Assembly (NCBI GenBank): GCA_964035545.1
Contig: OZ037773.1
Coordinates: 5,472,251 to 5,536,250, forward strand
Direction of reading: 5' to 3'
DNA: 64,000 nt
Source: Bugula neritina
Lineage: Eukaryota > Bryozoa > Gymnolaemata > Cheilostomatida > Bugulidae
Position numbers and translations under genes: made by a program. The notes below the pieces were generated by a model. It saw only the letters and a list, made by a program, of their open reading frames with translations, had not been told where the DNA came from and made no database searches. Shown here piece after piece: positions 36,641-50,377 of the stretch. Numbering within the stretch: the stretch's first letter is position 1; every line of letters starts with the position of its first letter.

Positions 36641-39309
36641 TTTACATTTACATATGATGCAATATTTATTTTAGTTGCAATAGAGTAAAATACTTGCAGT
36701 GTAGTGTTATTACATTCACATAGCAGGTTTCTACAGATTTAATTATAATATCATAAGCAAGTTATGGAAGGTGAGAAATTGCACACTACTGCTAAATAAC
36801 TAAAGTGATGTAACTAGTATGGTAATCAGTAGAATAAAAATTATTTCACTGACATTACAAAATAAATAATACCAATATAAATAAATTGTTTAATCAATAT
36901 TTATATAGTCATATTCCTAATTGCCTATACTTCAATCTACACAATGATACTAATTATAAAGCATAAAGCTGCATATATCAGTAATTCACATGCATGGGAT
37001 GCACTATGAAATTTTGATAATAAAACTTTATAAAATTACAAAACATACAATTAAATAGGAACTACCAAATTGAAAAATGTTTTTCTAACAACTGCATGAC
37101 TAGAAAATAATGTGCACTAGTTCAATTTAATAAAATTCCCTTCTCTAAACCTCTCTTGGTATGTGTAAGACTAGCTGCTATGACACTGATAAAATGGCTG
37201 ACCAGCAAGCAAGGCTAAAAGCTACCAGAACAACATGAGAAGCCAAGTAGCTTTTTGTCTCTCCTCACTTACCGTCTGTCTTCCACAAACTGATTGTGAC
37301 CAAATAAAGTGTTACAAGTGTTTGCTCCCATGCATATCACTCAGAGTGTACTTATCTCTATACCTAGGGTGTACAAACACAATGGAATCTATTTGTATAA
37401 ATAGTAAGTGTAATAAACATAGTAAGATTATCTTCTATTGTCTTAATCATTCATGTTTACACACCTTAACCCATTGTGACACAGGAAATCTTTTGTGTTT
37501 GGTTAGCTTAAGTTTTTGCAGACGTAGTCCAGCATAGGTTGGGCGTGTTGAGGCCTGCCTCTCAATCACACGTGACCATCATAGATGCAGGGCTTTTATT
37601 CACTGTGTAAAAATACTGCCTTTTGAAATGATGAGTGTTGACAGTAATTAGACGCTATGAATCATTATTAATGGTGAATGACTTCAATAGTTGGAAGCTA
37701 TCAGTATGCACATTCATAAAAGCCTAATATAATAAAAGCTATATATTTTGTCATTACTGGGCAAGTTGCAAGTATAGTGTATGTTTTGCATTAGACATAA
37801 TGCTATTGTGTTCTCATTTTCTGAAATTTTCTGAATGGTTTTTTTAGTTACTTAAAATCAAGATCTAAGCTATTTAAAGTATTTAAACAAAAGTATTATA
37901 TTTGATCATCAATTGATTTTAATAAAAATGTCAACTACATGATTTTCAGCACATGGTATATGATTTTTATTTGTTGATAACCCATTTCGGAAGCCTTCAA
38001 TGAATTACTAATTCAAACTTATCTATGCCAAAGTTTCTGGGGCATGTCATGTTAGTGACAACAGGTGTCTAATATATATTTCTGCAACGCTTACATTACT
38101 AGACTTTTGAAAAATTAAGGGTTTTTAGACAAATGTTTTTTATAGTTGGGATTTCTAGCCATGGGGTTGCAGATTGAGTTGAAATTAAACTTACTGAATT
38201 TGTGCCTCTGGCAATAACTTATATTCTGGTATAATTAATGTAAACATGGTAACACCCTAGTTTGATAATATAGAGTATACAAGATACAAATGGTGGCTAC
38301 ATTTAATATTCAGGACAATTAGGTTGTTAGAAATAACACCGCTCATTGCTTTGCTTAAATTGTTTTTTGATTGTAGATTTAGTTAAAAATTTAGTTTGAG
38401 GGAGCTAGCTAGGTGGTTTAAGGGACAAGTAATGTTTGTCACAGACGTTCGTTTTTATCATAATACTCTCAGAGTTTTGAGCAAAGTAGAACAACTATGT
38501 AATTATTGGTCCTTGTATGTATACATAGCAATCGCAGAATCTGTTTATACATATGAGTTTGTTAGGCTACATTGAAATACAGTACAAGTCATTGTTGCTA
38601 AATTTATAGAAACTCTTACTGAAATAGCAGCTACTATTTTTGCAAGTAGATTAAATTAAATGTTGGTAATTTTTAAAAGATTCAAATAAAATGCCCAGGT
38701 TAAACCTAATAATCTCATTTAAAACTATATATCTATAGAAAATTTTAGTTGTGGAACGAACTATAGACATATATGTGGTTGAAAATGGCTAAACCTGCAA
38801 TAAAATTGTAGATTGAAAATCTAAATATGCATTAAAGAACATATTTTATTTCTACAAATCATAAAAATACAAAAATTAATTGAAGCTATGAAGTGCGCAG
38901 CAGTGTTTTAGAACATAGAGAATAAACATTTTATGTAATTTATAGAACACAACATATCTTGCAATCTAAAGAACAACAAAACAGCGACTCTGCAAACCAA
39001 ATTGAAGACACATTGGTTGTAGATTGAGTTACATCTGACATTCACAGAACTTTATATCAGTAGAATAGCTTATATAACACTAATTAATATGCTATAATAA
39101 ATCATACATAGGCTTTTGTGAAGAAATTTGTAGAAATTTCATTATATTACACATTGCAAGTAACACAATATAATCAAAATTACTCTCTAATGAACTAATC
39201 AAGATTATAGAAATTTACTGCCGTTTACTAATACAAAGTTGGTTTTAAAATAATATTTTATAGAATTTAGATACAAAAAGATAAATGGGCTTTTTGCATA
39301 ACAATATTA

Positions 39310-39315
39310 TTTATT
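39310..39315 (-). other. Polyadenylation signal of monooxygenase copy A
   Basis: AATAAA on the minus strand about 50 nt after the stop codon. It is conserved in position in copies B (50,320-50,325) and C (59,330-59,335), which supports its being functional. Confidence 0.7.
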
Positions 39316-39365
39316 ATCCATTACTACAACAAAATGATATTAGAATTGTCTACCCCTACTGTGAG

Positions 39366-42300
39366 TCACATTAGTTTATAGACAAGAGAAAACAATCCCA
39401 CAACTGAGCACACTAAATACAAACTAGCTGGACTCCTAGCTCCACTATTTGGCGTATCTTGAGGGCAGGAGTTACCTTGAGATACTGGTGGGTCTGGGTA
39501 AGACTTGGGAGATATCGGTACAAGGACATTCTAAAACAGACAGACACCCTGTGTGTAGTTCACATTGCCAAATAAAAAATTGAGTTCTAGATTGAGTTCA
39601 GAGAGCAATTGTGACCAACAAAAACATTGGTCAAAATAGAAAACCTCTACTCAGTGCTGCAAAATTTTAGTCACAAATTTTTATTGGGTATGGTAAATAA
39701 CTGTTTCATATTTAGCAGGTTATGCAATGTCTTCATTTATTGGACAGTGCCTTCATCGTATTACCCAACTTGATTGGACAGAAAGCATAGTCTGCCTTTA
39801 CTTTTCTGTAACTAAACCAATGGATTCCAGTATAGTACGACAAAAATGCTGCCTTGCTTTATTTTTGTGTGCCGGTATTTGCTCATCCAAATGCTGACAA
39901 GCATGAGTTGCATGTACGGGATTCTATCACTGCATTTGCATAGTTTGCTAAAAAATCAGTACTTATGCTCATGGAAGAATCTAAAGACTAACTCTAGTTT
40001 AGCTCATAGAGTCTATCATAGTTTTTATTGAGTTGTTATTGATTATTGATAATTGGTTATTGATCTAGCTTTTGCTGACTCAATAAACATACTATGAACT
40101 CATCATATAGTTTACCGGGTAATCAACGTGAAAGGAAATTTTTCTGCAACCAGAGTAGTGATCAGTCTCATAGTAACTTCTTTGTAGAACCAGAGTGTCT
40201 TCTTTGGACCAGTTTGGTACCTCCTCTAGCAGCTTGATGTTATCCTGGATAGTGCTGCAAAAATACCATATATGGTGATAATGTAACACCAGCCATGGTA
40301 TAGTGGTTAAAGAGCTGGTTTATCATGACATAAGTGGTGAAGTGTTCTCTTGTGATTGAGGTAAGTTTGAGAGACCTGCTGGGGCTCTTTAGCTTGAGCA
40401 ATAACTTTTACAGTTCCAGAAAATGCTCTCTTTTAATACTTTTATGCAGCTTCAAAAATTAAGGTTTGTCAACTGCTTGCCAAAAGACACAAACAAAAAA
40501 AAGCAAAAAATATTGCTAAAAATTTTCCTATCTGGGTAACAGGTTCTCTATTTAATATTGCAACCCCTAATAGTTGAGCATATTTAACTGTCTTGTCCTT
40601 GCCTTAAACATCTTGATAGGATATTTGCATTAAATGAACCACGGTCAATTGTTAGAAAGTGCCTGTTAAGAGACGATCTAATTTCAGCACATAGCCTCAT
40701 AAAGTATTAAATCTCTCCTGCAACCCATATGGATTAAATGATTAATCCTGACCTGCTAGTGTTAAAACCCCATCTCTGATAAATAGGATCAGTTTGGTTG
40801 ATATTAATGCCAGTATAAGATCCACACGTGGTAACATGCTGCTTGGGATAATAATTGAGAAAAGCTAGACACATTTCATCTGTTGACGGCTCTCCTCCCT
40901 AAGATATAGCAAACTATACTCAGATCTGCATAAACCATTACAAAACTAACCATAGAGTGTAAATTCATATAGAAAACGTGTGAAAGCATACACTCTGACA
41001 TTCTAGCTTTTAGTTTTTACAAGGGTTCACAGATGTGTATAAATTATTACAGAACCATCCTCACTAAATTAAAGTTTGCCAAAACCAAAAAGTCGGCTTC
41101 TAGTGTTCTCTTGTATCGGCATATATGTAGAGAAATTGAATTGACAAACCTTCTAGTAACACAGCACAAAGGTATAAAACAATAGTGGCTAATAGCACTT
41201 GAGTATATAATTAGTAAGTTACTATAAGTATATGTTATGTTTTATAAATTATATTGTATTATATTATATTATATTGCTATACTAATTAACATTGCTTTAT
41301 TATTCTGAATGATCAAGATCTCACATCTACTTACATAGGTGAAGCTGTTGCGGGAAGGGTCTGTGTAAGTACATGTGACCTTCAATGTGTCCCCCTGGAA
41401 AATATCCATAATATAAGTTTTAGATAAAAATAGCAAGAATAATATTAACTTGCATTACATTAGCAAGACATGGCTATTGTGTTGCCCCACACCATTTCCC
41501 TATTGCATATATTACAACTGTTATTACTATCTGATCAAAAGCAAGATGCATTTTATATAGGCTATACAAAAATTTCGTTTGAATCAGATGATTTTTAATG
41601 TACCGATAGCCATGCATATTTTATTGTCTACACCTTATAAAAACTCATGCAAGTTTATAGTAACCATTCCTGTGAGACAACTCCTGATGGAAGGGTTTTT
41701 TGTTAAATCAGGCTAAGGACTTATTCAGATGAGGCACAGGGGCAATTATGACTGGATGCTCTTCTTAACATCACCAATGGCCTTTGTCTGGGTTCGAACC
41801 CATGACTTACTAAGCATAAACACTCTAACCCCTAGACCACGGCTGCTCCCTTATCTATGCCCTATGGCTTTTGCAAATTCATTTTGAAGCAGCCCTAATA
41901 ATTATATATTACTAATTTATTGCTGCATTATTTATGTGTATATTTCATAATGCAATGTTAAAGCAAACAATGAGTCATGTGGCGTAGTGTGAGCATAACA
42001 TAAAATAACAAGTTTTAATAATTTATGAAAATCATTGCAATTTGACACATACAATTTTTTGTTGATATCCTACTTACAGGTAAAAGCTTTTTGGGTACAG
42101 GAAGTAGTCGGTTTTCCTGATAATTGAAATCATAAGAGTTGTCTTCCGCCAGCACTTCACTTTGGCTGCCATCTTTACTGTACCAGTCTAGTTTAATTTT
42201 CGCTCCGAGAAGGTGGGAGTGTAGAAGATAACCAAACACAGTTACACCATCATCTGGTATCCACTAATGAATAGAATTACTCATTCAACTGGTATATGTA

Positions 42301-45300
42301 TAACTAATAGTCTGTTTGGCATGAGATTTTAACTACAGCTCAGTAGTATATGGCTGTATTTTTATGAATGATCGTAAGTAAACGACCCACTCTTGTTTGT
42401 ATTGCAATAAATTATGCAAGTACAAAATGTACAAATGAGAGTATTTGTAAATGAAAGAGCTTTTTAAACAAATATATATAATATATAATATATGATATAA
42501 AATATACAATATATAATATACAATATATATTATATAATATCCAGTATAATAGTATATTGTAATCATAAATTTATATTTTCCTTCTGCTCTGCTACAATAA
42601 AAGCTGAAGATAATGCAATCACCATAGGATTACTCTTGAAGTCAACTAAAAGTTAGTTTGATTATTGAATGAAAAAAAGAGTAAAAAATTATTATATATA
42701 CTGAGTTTTATCAACTAACTTTATTTTTAGAGATGATCAGCAAAGATTGAATTGGCACTATGTATCAAATATCACAAACTTTTAGCTCATAAATTCGTTT
42801 CTCTCTCCAACTCATGCAAGTTGTAATCTAGTGTAAAAGCATCAACATTTATACAATTTCAATTAAAATTAAATAGATTAAACTTTAAACCTATAATAAA
42901 AACTGTTTAGCACCTTAACTATGATGCAATTTATTAAGAACTGATGGTTATTTTTTACATTTTGCCATATTAAAGCTCAGATAATCTCTAAGAACATATA
43001 TAACAGGAAATCTAAATAGTGTGGAACAAACCTGTTCTGTGCAGCTTGTGTGACAGATAGAAATATGTTCAAAATTATCTGGCTTTGGAGGTACAATAAT
43101 GCCCCAAACGTTCCCTGCTGCGAAAGTTCCGGAGTCTTGCTCTCTTAACTTGGAGGTATAACTAACCCTGAGCCCTGAAGAGTCTACCCATGCTACAAAA
43201 CCACATAAGTGTTATATTTTAAAAATTTCTAACAGCTAAATTAGTAATTAGGAAAGATTAGAGTTTTATTAGTTGGCTTCATGATGAACTCTCTAAGTCT
43301 GACCTTGCCAGATCTCACCAAAGTACCAGCTAACAAGCATGAACTTATTTTGGGACATATCAAAGCTATACTTTCAAGCCTAATACCAAATTAATACAAC
43401 ACAACCAAAAAGACACAACGATTTGAATGGCATAAACTTGGATTGCACCTGCTCAACAAAAGATTGCATACCTATAAGCTTTGAGTTGAAGAATTTTCTT
43501 AAAAAAAGAAGCAAAAAAGTGAGTTTTTTTGACAAAAAGCAGTAAAACATTATGTAAGATTTTATGATTATATGACATCGCAGCTTTTGTAGAGTCAAAA
43601 AGTTGTGTAATAGCAATTTGCACATCTTGCAAGTGTAGACAGCAAGAGTCTACCTAGTTTAAGTATAATGACTCTGTATGATAAACCTACTATCCAACAT
43701 TCGTGGGTTGTCATAGTGCATCTCAGTCATGTAATAATCAGGGCTGGAACTACCATTACCACCAAATGGTACACCAGTGTGAATGGGCCAATAAAATTTC
43801 TACAATTGGAACAAAACTGGTTAACAAATGACGGCAAAGAAGGAAACTTAGATATCTGAACCGACTATGCTCTCACTAGAATATATATCGTTCAGCCAAA
43901 ATTATAAGCAAATTTTAGTTTATGCAGTTTTCTCAAAGCATATTAAGGTTGTTATAAATAATGCAATAAAAACGCTAAGAGTTCTATAATTTGTAAGGAC
44001 GTGTATGCGTATCGGAATAGTCATTCTTACAGAACCTCCGATGGCCCAGGCATATTCTATGTTAAAGCAAGAAGATGCAAATTCCGGCATTTCGGGGGGT
44101 GTTGCATATACCCTCCGTCTTGTTGTTGTTTCTCAGATGTTCCTTGTCTACTCCCCAGCAAGCAAAGAGCACTATATGGTGTACCAGTGCTTCATTTCCT
44201 TCGGTTATCAAGGGTTCAATCTAAACAATTCCAATTATAGAGGAGCAAAATTGAGATATAAATAGACCGGCTATCAGTCATCTGGCATGAACTTTCAAAG
44301 TCACATGTTTTGTAGCTTAATACTGGGCTAGATATCTGTTTGAAACAAAATTAGTATAGGTCTCTCACCAATAATTATTATTATGATGGTTTTGACACAC
44401 CAGATGGCATGAAATATTTTCATTATCAACACGCAAATTCCTCACCCTAAACAATCGATCTGAAAACTTGATGAGTTGGGCACATGTTTTAAAACTCAAT
44501 ACTAGCCTAGATTTGCAAAAAGAGTTGGGTGTTTAACAATATTGCTGTAATGGCTTTGACACGAATTCTTTATCTAAAAGCTCCCAATCGGGTGACAAAT
44601 TGGAACAGAAGTAGTCAGCTGACAAAGCTTACAACAAATGCTCAAACCAAACGCTGCCTGCTAATACAAACATAGTTCTCATTTCTGCAGTATAAATTAT
44701 TTACAAAAGATCAGGTGACTAGAATAAGAAGAGTAAAAGAACTTCAAATTGACTGTAATAAAGCAGTTTAATATCTAAAAGTCATTAGGTTTGTAACAAA
44801 TTAATTATCTCTATAAGTCTGATGGTCACCGTTTGAATGCTTCGAATACTAATATAGGATAAATATAACTTCACTGGGTTGAATATACATAATCTATTCA
44901 TTCTAACAGATTTGCTAGAAGTATTAAGTTGTGTATTCAGTTACTTTGGGAACTTATAAAGCTGTCCTCACTAAGTTTCTTACAGCTAAATAAGCACTAA
45001 TTTTAATACATTAAAGTGCTATGATATATTACACACAATTTTATCTTCAAACTTTATACACTTGTAACCTTAATAGTTGGTTCCACCTTTTTAGAGCAAC
45101 TTTGTAGTATTATAGTGCAGACTTTAAATTTTATTTTTTATAAACTCCATTTATTTTATAATAGGTTGTGTAAGCTAATTAAGACTGTTGATATGATTTC
45201 AGTGCATAAAAGTATTAATTTAAACAGTTGACTTACCGATAGGATATGGTGTTTAGAATCTAACTGTGGAGGGTCATGAAATGCACAGTAGTATGTAGTG

Positions 45301-48300
45301 TCTGTTGCTGGCACATGGTACTGGAACAGAAGATACATTTCTTTAAAAATCAAATAGTGATATCTGTATTGTTATATTACAATATTCTTGGATTGATATT
45401 ATATCTTTTACTTATGCAAGTAAAAGTGTATATATTTTGAAATAAAATATATAAATAATTTATACAAGTTAGATATGCAAACAACTTTAGTGCTATAACA
45501 AAATATGGATGCCAACCTTAGCAGCCCAGCAAAATGTATCAATAAAAAATTTTATATTTGTATTTCTTTAGAATACAAAACATGGGGTAGTAGAGTCTTT
45601 GGTGATTATTTCTTGAATCTTGATTGTACTCCAGTTTGCGCTTTTATGTGTTCATGAATTACTTTTTAGTAGTTAATTTCTAAAACTTTTCACTAAAAGC
45701 AACTATTTTGTGTCGGTCCCTGAGCATGAGTTGAAAACTTTTTCAATGTTGACGCTGATTTTGATAGCAGTGTATCGTTTTCATTTAAAAATTTTATATC
45801 GAAATCAGTACTGTTCAAGAAAGTTTTTAAAACATACAAATATGAAGGTTAGAAATAATATTGCTAGGCTGAACAACAGAAAGGCTCCATAAAGAAAAAC
45901 AATGTAAAGTTTAAAAGCAAAGCTTTACTTTGCTGCCTCCAATCAATTGATCTTAACCCTACAGCACAATGCTTGGTATTTTATTAGCTAGTTTAAAATA
46001 TTACATTTGGAAAGTGTTTTGGAGCAAAACAGATTATGTGCACTATGCTGAAGTAAGAGTTTAAACTATTTTTGTGAAAATTTAGGTTCTAAAAACACTT
46101 GCTTTCAACATAACTTTAAATTTTGATCAAATGTAGTGCAGGGCTAATTATGATCAGATGTATCTGCTGGTCTGTCATCAAGGGTCGTACTAAAGTTTGA
46201 TCTTCTGGCAAAGTTGAATTAATGCAATGCTAGACTATTGGTCTGCTTTTTTAAAATATTTATGCATAGAACTTGACAATGTAGCATAAGCTTGTTGCTG
46301 AGGAGAATGTTTGCTCATCAGTGAATGCGTGAAGCTGCAGAATGGAAAGAGCAGAACTTCAAAAACTGCACCAGTATGTACCAGGTGTAACTTACATTAG
46401 TGACAGTCATATCAAAATACTGCAAATCCTCTGGTAGACTCTCATCTGGAATCTTAGAAGCTGTATCCAGGAGGTAAACACTCTTCACACCTCTGTTGGT
46501 AGCTCCGTGGTAGTTTAAGGAAGAGAGTTTATTGTTAGTAGGATCAGTGTCTCCAAATGCATAAATCAACTTTGTAGTAGAAGTCTGAAGTGTATAACAT
46601 ATTATTAATGCAAAGAGTGTTGCCTAAATAGGAATCGATTTGTTCTGTAAATGCCTAAAAGTTATAATATAATTTTTAGTTAGCTCAAAGCTTGAATTAG
46701 AAACATTGATTTTATTTAAACGACAATTTTATTCAAATGAAATAGAATCTGCACTAGATATTCTATATAACTTTTTTTTTGTATTACAGTTTGTTAACCT
46801 CATAAGTCAACAATAAATATCAACATAATGGGGCAAAAAAGGGTGGTTGAAATATATGCAGTTAGTTTACTCAACAGAGGTGCGCCAAAAGGCTAAAAAC
46901 TAAAAAAAGGACTGCAGTAGCATTACCTCAACTATCTGTTACTCACCATAATGGCTGCATCTTCACCATCACATGTGTTGATTTTCCTTTTGAAGATAAC
47001 AGATGTGACACCATTGACTTCTGAAGCAGAAACTAAGCTGACATCTTGAGAGGAATCAACCAGAGGTAACTGGTTTCCTGTTGCATGCATATCCTGGAAC
47101 ATTACGTCAATATCACGTTAGAAAATACTTTTAAAAATAGGTAGAAATTTTAAAAAAATTACCTCTTCATTGAATTCAATAAAAAATAAGAGAGAGACTA
47201 AAAAGTCAAAGGTGTACAAAAGGAAGAAACTGCAAGAGCAGCTGAGTTTACACAACATGGCAATGCAGTCAGTTACTGTACCATGATATGGCTGGTGCCT
47301 TCTGAGTCAATCCAAGCTACTATCAGGTCTGCACCTGTCATTGCACCATTAGGGGAGAATCCAAGACCCACCCAACCTTCTGTGCGGACAGATATCTACA
47401 AAGTGTATAGGCCATGTTATATTCTCAAAATGTTATGAGAATAATGGGTGGAATGTGCGATGAGTTTAAATTTGTATACAACCTGGTTTTGTAAAATATT
47501 CTGTTAAATGCTTGCTCTTGCGTTTACTTAACTTAAGCATTCATTGCTGATCGCTCTTTTATAGTCAAAGTTAGTTTAGCTTGACATGTACCACATGACT
47601 AAATTTATCCTTAATAATAATAATTTGAATGGCTAATATGAATTTAGGGTTGCTTCAGTATGTTACATTAAAAAGGTTCAGAAATTTAGTTCATATTATA
47701 AAAGCTGTCATCAATGTTGGCTACTGACACTACATATTGAACTGTAAAATTAGGGGACTGTGCCATTAAAGTCAAAGATCAACACACGGAGCCAAATGTT
47801 GGATTGTTTGAGTTACTCTTAGCCAATGGTATTTTATCCAAATACCTGCAGCTATTTTTCAAACATTTCAAAAGTTGAATTTTGTTTGAAAACTTCAAAG
47901 ATCGCAATCTAAAAATTTGAGATTTCTGGATTTCAAGAAACTAAAATGTATTCATGCAGTCATGCTTTGAGACTAAATATTTAGGAGGAACTATTATAAT
48001 TGAGTATAAATGTTAAAACATGTTAAAAAATTCTTTGTGAATTCGTTTTGAAATGGGGTAGTCATAGTGTACAAATTTCATAGCAATATTACACTAACAC
48101 AAAAATGCACTGTCAAAGGTCTGTCAAGTGTTGCCATACAAGAATAATATTATTTTAGCTACTTTGATGTAATATAGATCAATTGGTCAGTGTCTTACTA
48201 CCATGCCGAGAATAATTAAAATGATATCGTCAGCATTTTTAGCATAGCTGGTAGCAAAAAAATATTAGTTTTTTTTGTGAATCAGAATAGCATTTAGACT

Positions 48301-48505
48301 GAAAAGACATCATCCTTCTACTTTCCACTCTTCATTAACTGCTGTTTTAGTCACATACCGTAAATATTAGTTCACTATCGGGAGTTGTCTCATCAAATGA
48401 CCAAGAGACATTAAACTTTCCTCCAGCAGCTAAAGAGGCGAAAAGATCTTCTGTATGCACAAAGTTACAGAATAGCATCAAAATAAGGAGTGGTACCACC
48501 TCCAT
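39366..48505 (-). CDS. MOXD1-like: Copper monooxygenase MOXD1-like, copy A, frameshifted in exon 6
   Basis: DBH-type copper hydroxylase paralog with the same 13-exon layout as copy B. Exons: 48505-48359, 47395-47282, 47093-46947, 46584-46396, 45320-45237, 44220-44031, 43799-43691, 43192-43032, 42263-42078, 41394-41335, 40898-40753, 40254-40116, 39530-39366. Every exon matches B in length except exon 6, which is 190 nt instead of 189. A G6 run (44,094-44,099) where B has G5 shifts the frame, and a TAA follows at 44,064-44,062, leaving 279 residues. Exons 7-13 remain open and splice sites are intact. Copper ligands encoded downstream persist (EMHYDNP, LHSHLLG, DEMC). In exon 6 the motif is HHI where B has HHM. 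This is either a recent pseudogene, an allele, or a homopolymer sequencing error. The start was chosen by alignment with B: signal peptide MEVVPLLILMLFCNFVHT. Confidence 0.88.
40292..40365 (+). repeat. Degenerate tRNA-like SINE fragment
   Basis: Contains the box A-like CCATGGTATAGTGGTTAAAG at the start, but box B is eroded. It lies in intron 11 of copy A. Probably an old tRNA-derived repeat rather than a tRNA gene. Confidence 0.35.
41641..41849 (-). mobile_element. tRNA-derived SINE, family S, copy 3
   Basis: Reverse copy with box B (GGGTTCGAACC on the element strand), box A-like CGTGGTCTAGGGGTTAGAGT, the GAAGAGCATCCAGTCATAAT body and the tail CTATAAACTTGCATGAGTTT. It lies in intron 9 of copy A. 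Confidence 0.9.
42475..42552. repeat. ATATA-rich simple repeat in copy A intron 8
   Basis: Alternating ATATAT, ATAATATA and ATACAATATA units. It yields a Tyr/Ile-rich spurious frame on the minus strand. Confidence 0.8.
44094..44099 (-). other. Frame-disrupting G6/C6 homopolymer in copy A exon 6
   Basis: Six G on the plus strand, where copy B has five (55,171-55,175) in an otherwise near-identical context. In B the coding strand reads CNTPEMPE. In A the extra base changes the following codons, and a TAA stop appears at 44,064-44,062. Confidence 0.93.
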
Positions 48506-50319
48506 AGTAACCAGACTACAACAAACAACTTACGATGTTCAAAACGTGCAATTTACGAAATGCCTTTGTGTATCATACCAACAGAAAATTCTCCAATTAC
48601 CAACCTACCAAAGTTAGAACTGAAAATCCATATTTAACAACAACACTAATTTATTAAAGTTGTGAGAAAATTCCTTCCAAAGTCATCAAAAAAGTTGCTA
48701 ATGCTAGAACACACTTTGTCATAATATTGTAAATGGATAATGGTGGTAATGTTTTATACTCTGGCCTGTAATACCAATTACTATATGTTAATATAGCTAC
48801 CGTTCAGCTGTAATAGCTTTTGAAAGCCTAGGCTTTTTTAAGCAGCAGCTATTGATACACAAAAATGCAAACTGTGTGTAATTCTAAAATTATTTATTAC
48901 ATGTATACTAAAAAGTTCATATATATAATTAAGACTCTTTGAAATAACATGATCAAGCTGCAACTTGGATTATTAGTATAGCTATAGTATAAAAGTAAAC
49001 CCATTGCACAAACTTTATAATATTCATACCTGAAACTTGTAATTCAAAGTTTTTCTCTACTATTACTACTGCACTGCTTGGCTTCCTCAATAGCTACAAC
49101 CTGCACTGACAGACTACATGTGGATTAGCACACTTTGCACTCTTGTAAAATTGTATTTAGACTATCAAACCTTAGTCAAAGCATGTGGGACATCACGTGT
49201 AACTTTCTCTTCAAATCATTGCAACATTCAACATTTGTTTATCTCTTGATATCTGGCAGTGCTATAAGGAGCCAAAGGCTATGATAAAGTAGGACTTGTA
49301 ATAAGTTGACCTTAGAAAATAGAAAACTGGCTATTTTGAGATCTGGTTATGTTGGTTTACTTGTCACTATTGTGATGTCACAAAGCCGTCATTTACTGTG
49401 TGCCACTTACAATGTAGAATCCCAGCTATGACCTGTAATCACAATACACCCAGGCACTTTAAATATTATAATACTACTGATGCTATCTATGCAAGTGTCA
49501 CATGGTATTCTGGTATTTATAAATTGCTAAAGCTCAGCAATGTGATACACACACCACACACGCACACGAAAAAACACACACTCACAACTACAGTGCCATC
49601 TGATCAGTTTAGGATTTTTTCAAGTCAAACTATGTTATGTGTTTTTACCCGATCAAAGAAATTTATTTCAACTGCCTTGTAATCAGATAAGTAAGTGCTC
49701 TTGTCATCAAATCACTTGAACACTTTTTAAAATGAGAAACTAGCTTACATTATATATAGAATATGAATGTGCATTATAGAGCATAATATTATATTTTGTT
49801 ATTTAAGATCATAAAAATATATAGAAAATAGCTTAGATTACCAAGCACCCAGCAGTAGTGTTGATTATACAGGGAATAATATAGATATTTATCACAAAAA
49901 TTATAGAATGCAGACATTTGATATATCAGGTAAATTATAGAGCATAAAACATAGATGTAGATGCAAATTGTAGGGTTTAGAAAATGATAGAACATGACAG
50001 CTCTGCCAATCAAAATAATAAAGAAATTGATAGTAAAGTGCAAATTTTCCACAAACTTGTACCAGAAGTATATTATATACAATGCTAATGCTTTCTAACA
50101 TTCAACCCCATCAGCAAATCAAATTAAACTCTGCTGATAGTGTAAAAGCCTTTGCGGTAAATGTATCCTATCAGTTATAAAATCTAATTAAAATATTTTC
50201 TACTAATGCAAGCTGATTATATTTATAGAAATAGACTGCTACTAATGCAAAAATAACTGTAAAAATATATAAGCTGATTATATTAATTATGTGCTATAGA
50301 AATTAGACCTGCATTATTA
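48506..50319. other. Intergenic spacer between copies A and B
   Basis: No coding exon recognised. Just upstream of the copy A start the coding strand reads TTTGTTGTAG then TCTGGTTACT, a 3' splice-site-like sequence that copy B also has. An untranslated first exon further upstream is therefore likely; a CAG|GTAT donor-like site near 49,030 has a counterpart near 58,315. Sequence similarity to the copy B upstream region continues to about 49,400, so the duplicated unit included its 5' flank. Confidence 0.5.
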
Positions 50320-50325
50320 TTTATT
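50320..50325 (-). other. Polyadenylation signal of copy B
   Basis: AATAAA on the minus strand about 53 nt after the stop codon, at the same relative position as in copies A and C. Confidence 0.7.
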
Positions 50326-50377
50326 ATATATGCGATTACAACGAAGTGATATTAGAATTGCCTGCCCTTACTGTGAG

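Larger units (their letters stand above)
31061..39309. other. Gene-poor spacer
   Basis: AT-rich intergenic sequence between the PLEKHG-type locus and the monooxygenase array. I saw no splice-bounded conserved exon on either strand. It contains MITE-like copies (about 31,190-31,340 and 35,486-35,640) and an AT-dinucleotide block (36,530-36,640). Open frames of 60-100 codons here have ordinary AT-rich composition and no recognised motif. Confidence 0.6.

Noticed and set aside
37235-37537. Cys-rich 100-codon frame on the plus strand with CYKC, reminiscent of a Ly6/three-finger protein
   Set aside because: The cysteine spacing does not match the family beyond the first pair, the composition is like the surrounding AT-rich spacer, and no flanking exon was found.
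44001-44265. Two overlapping plus-strand frames of about 80 codons
   Set aside because: Antisense shadows of exon 6 of monooxygenase copy A. Similar antisense frames over copy B exon 6 (55,100-55,400) were rejected for the same reason.
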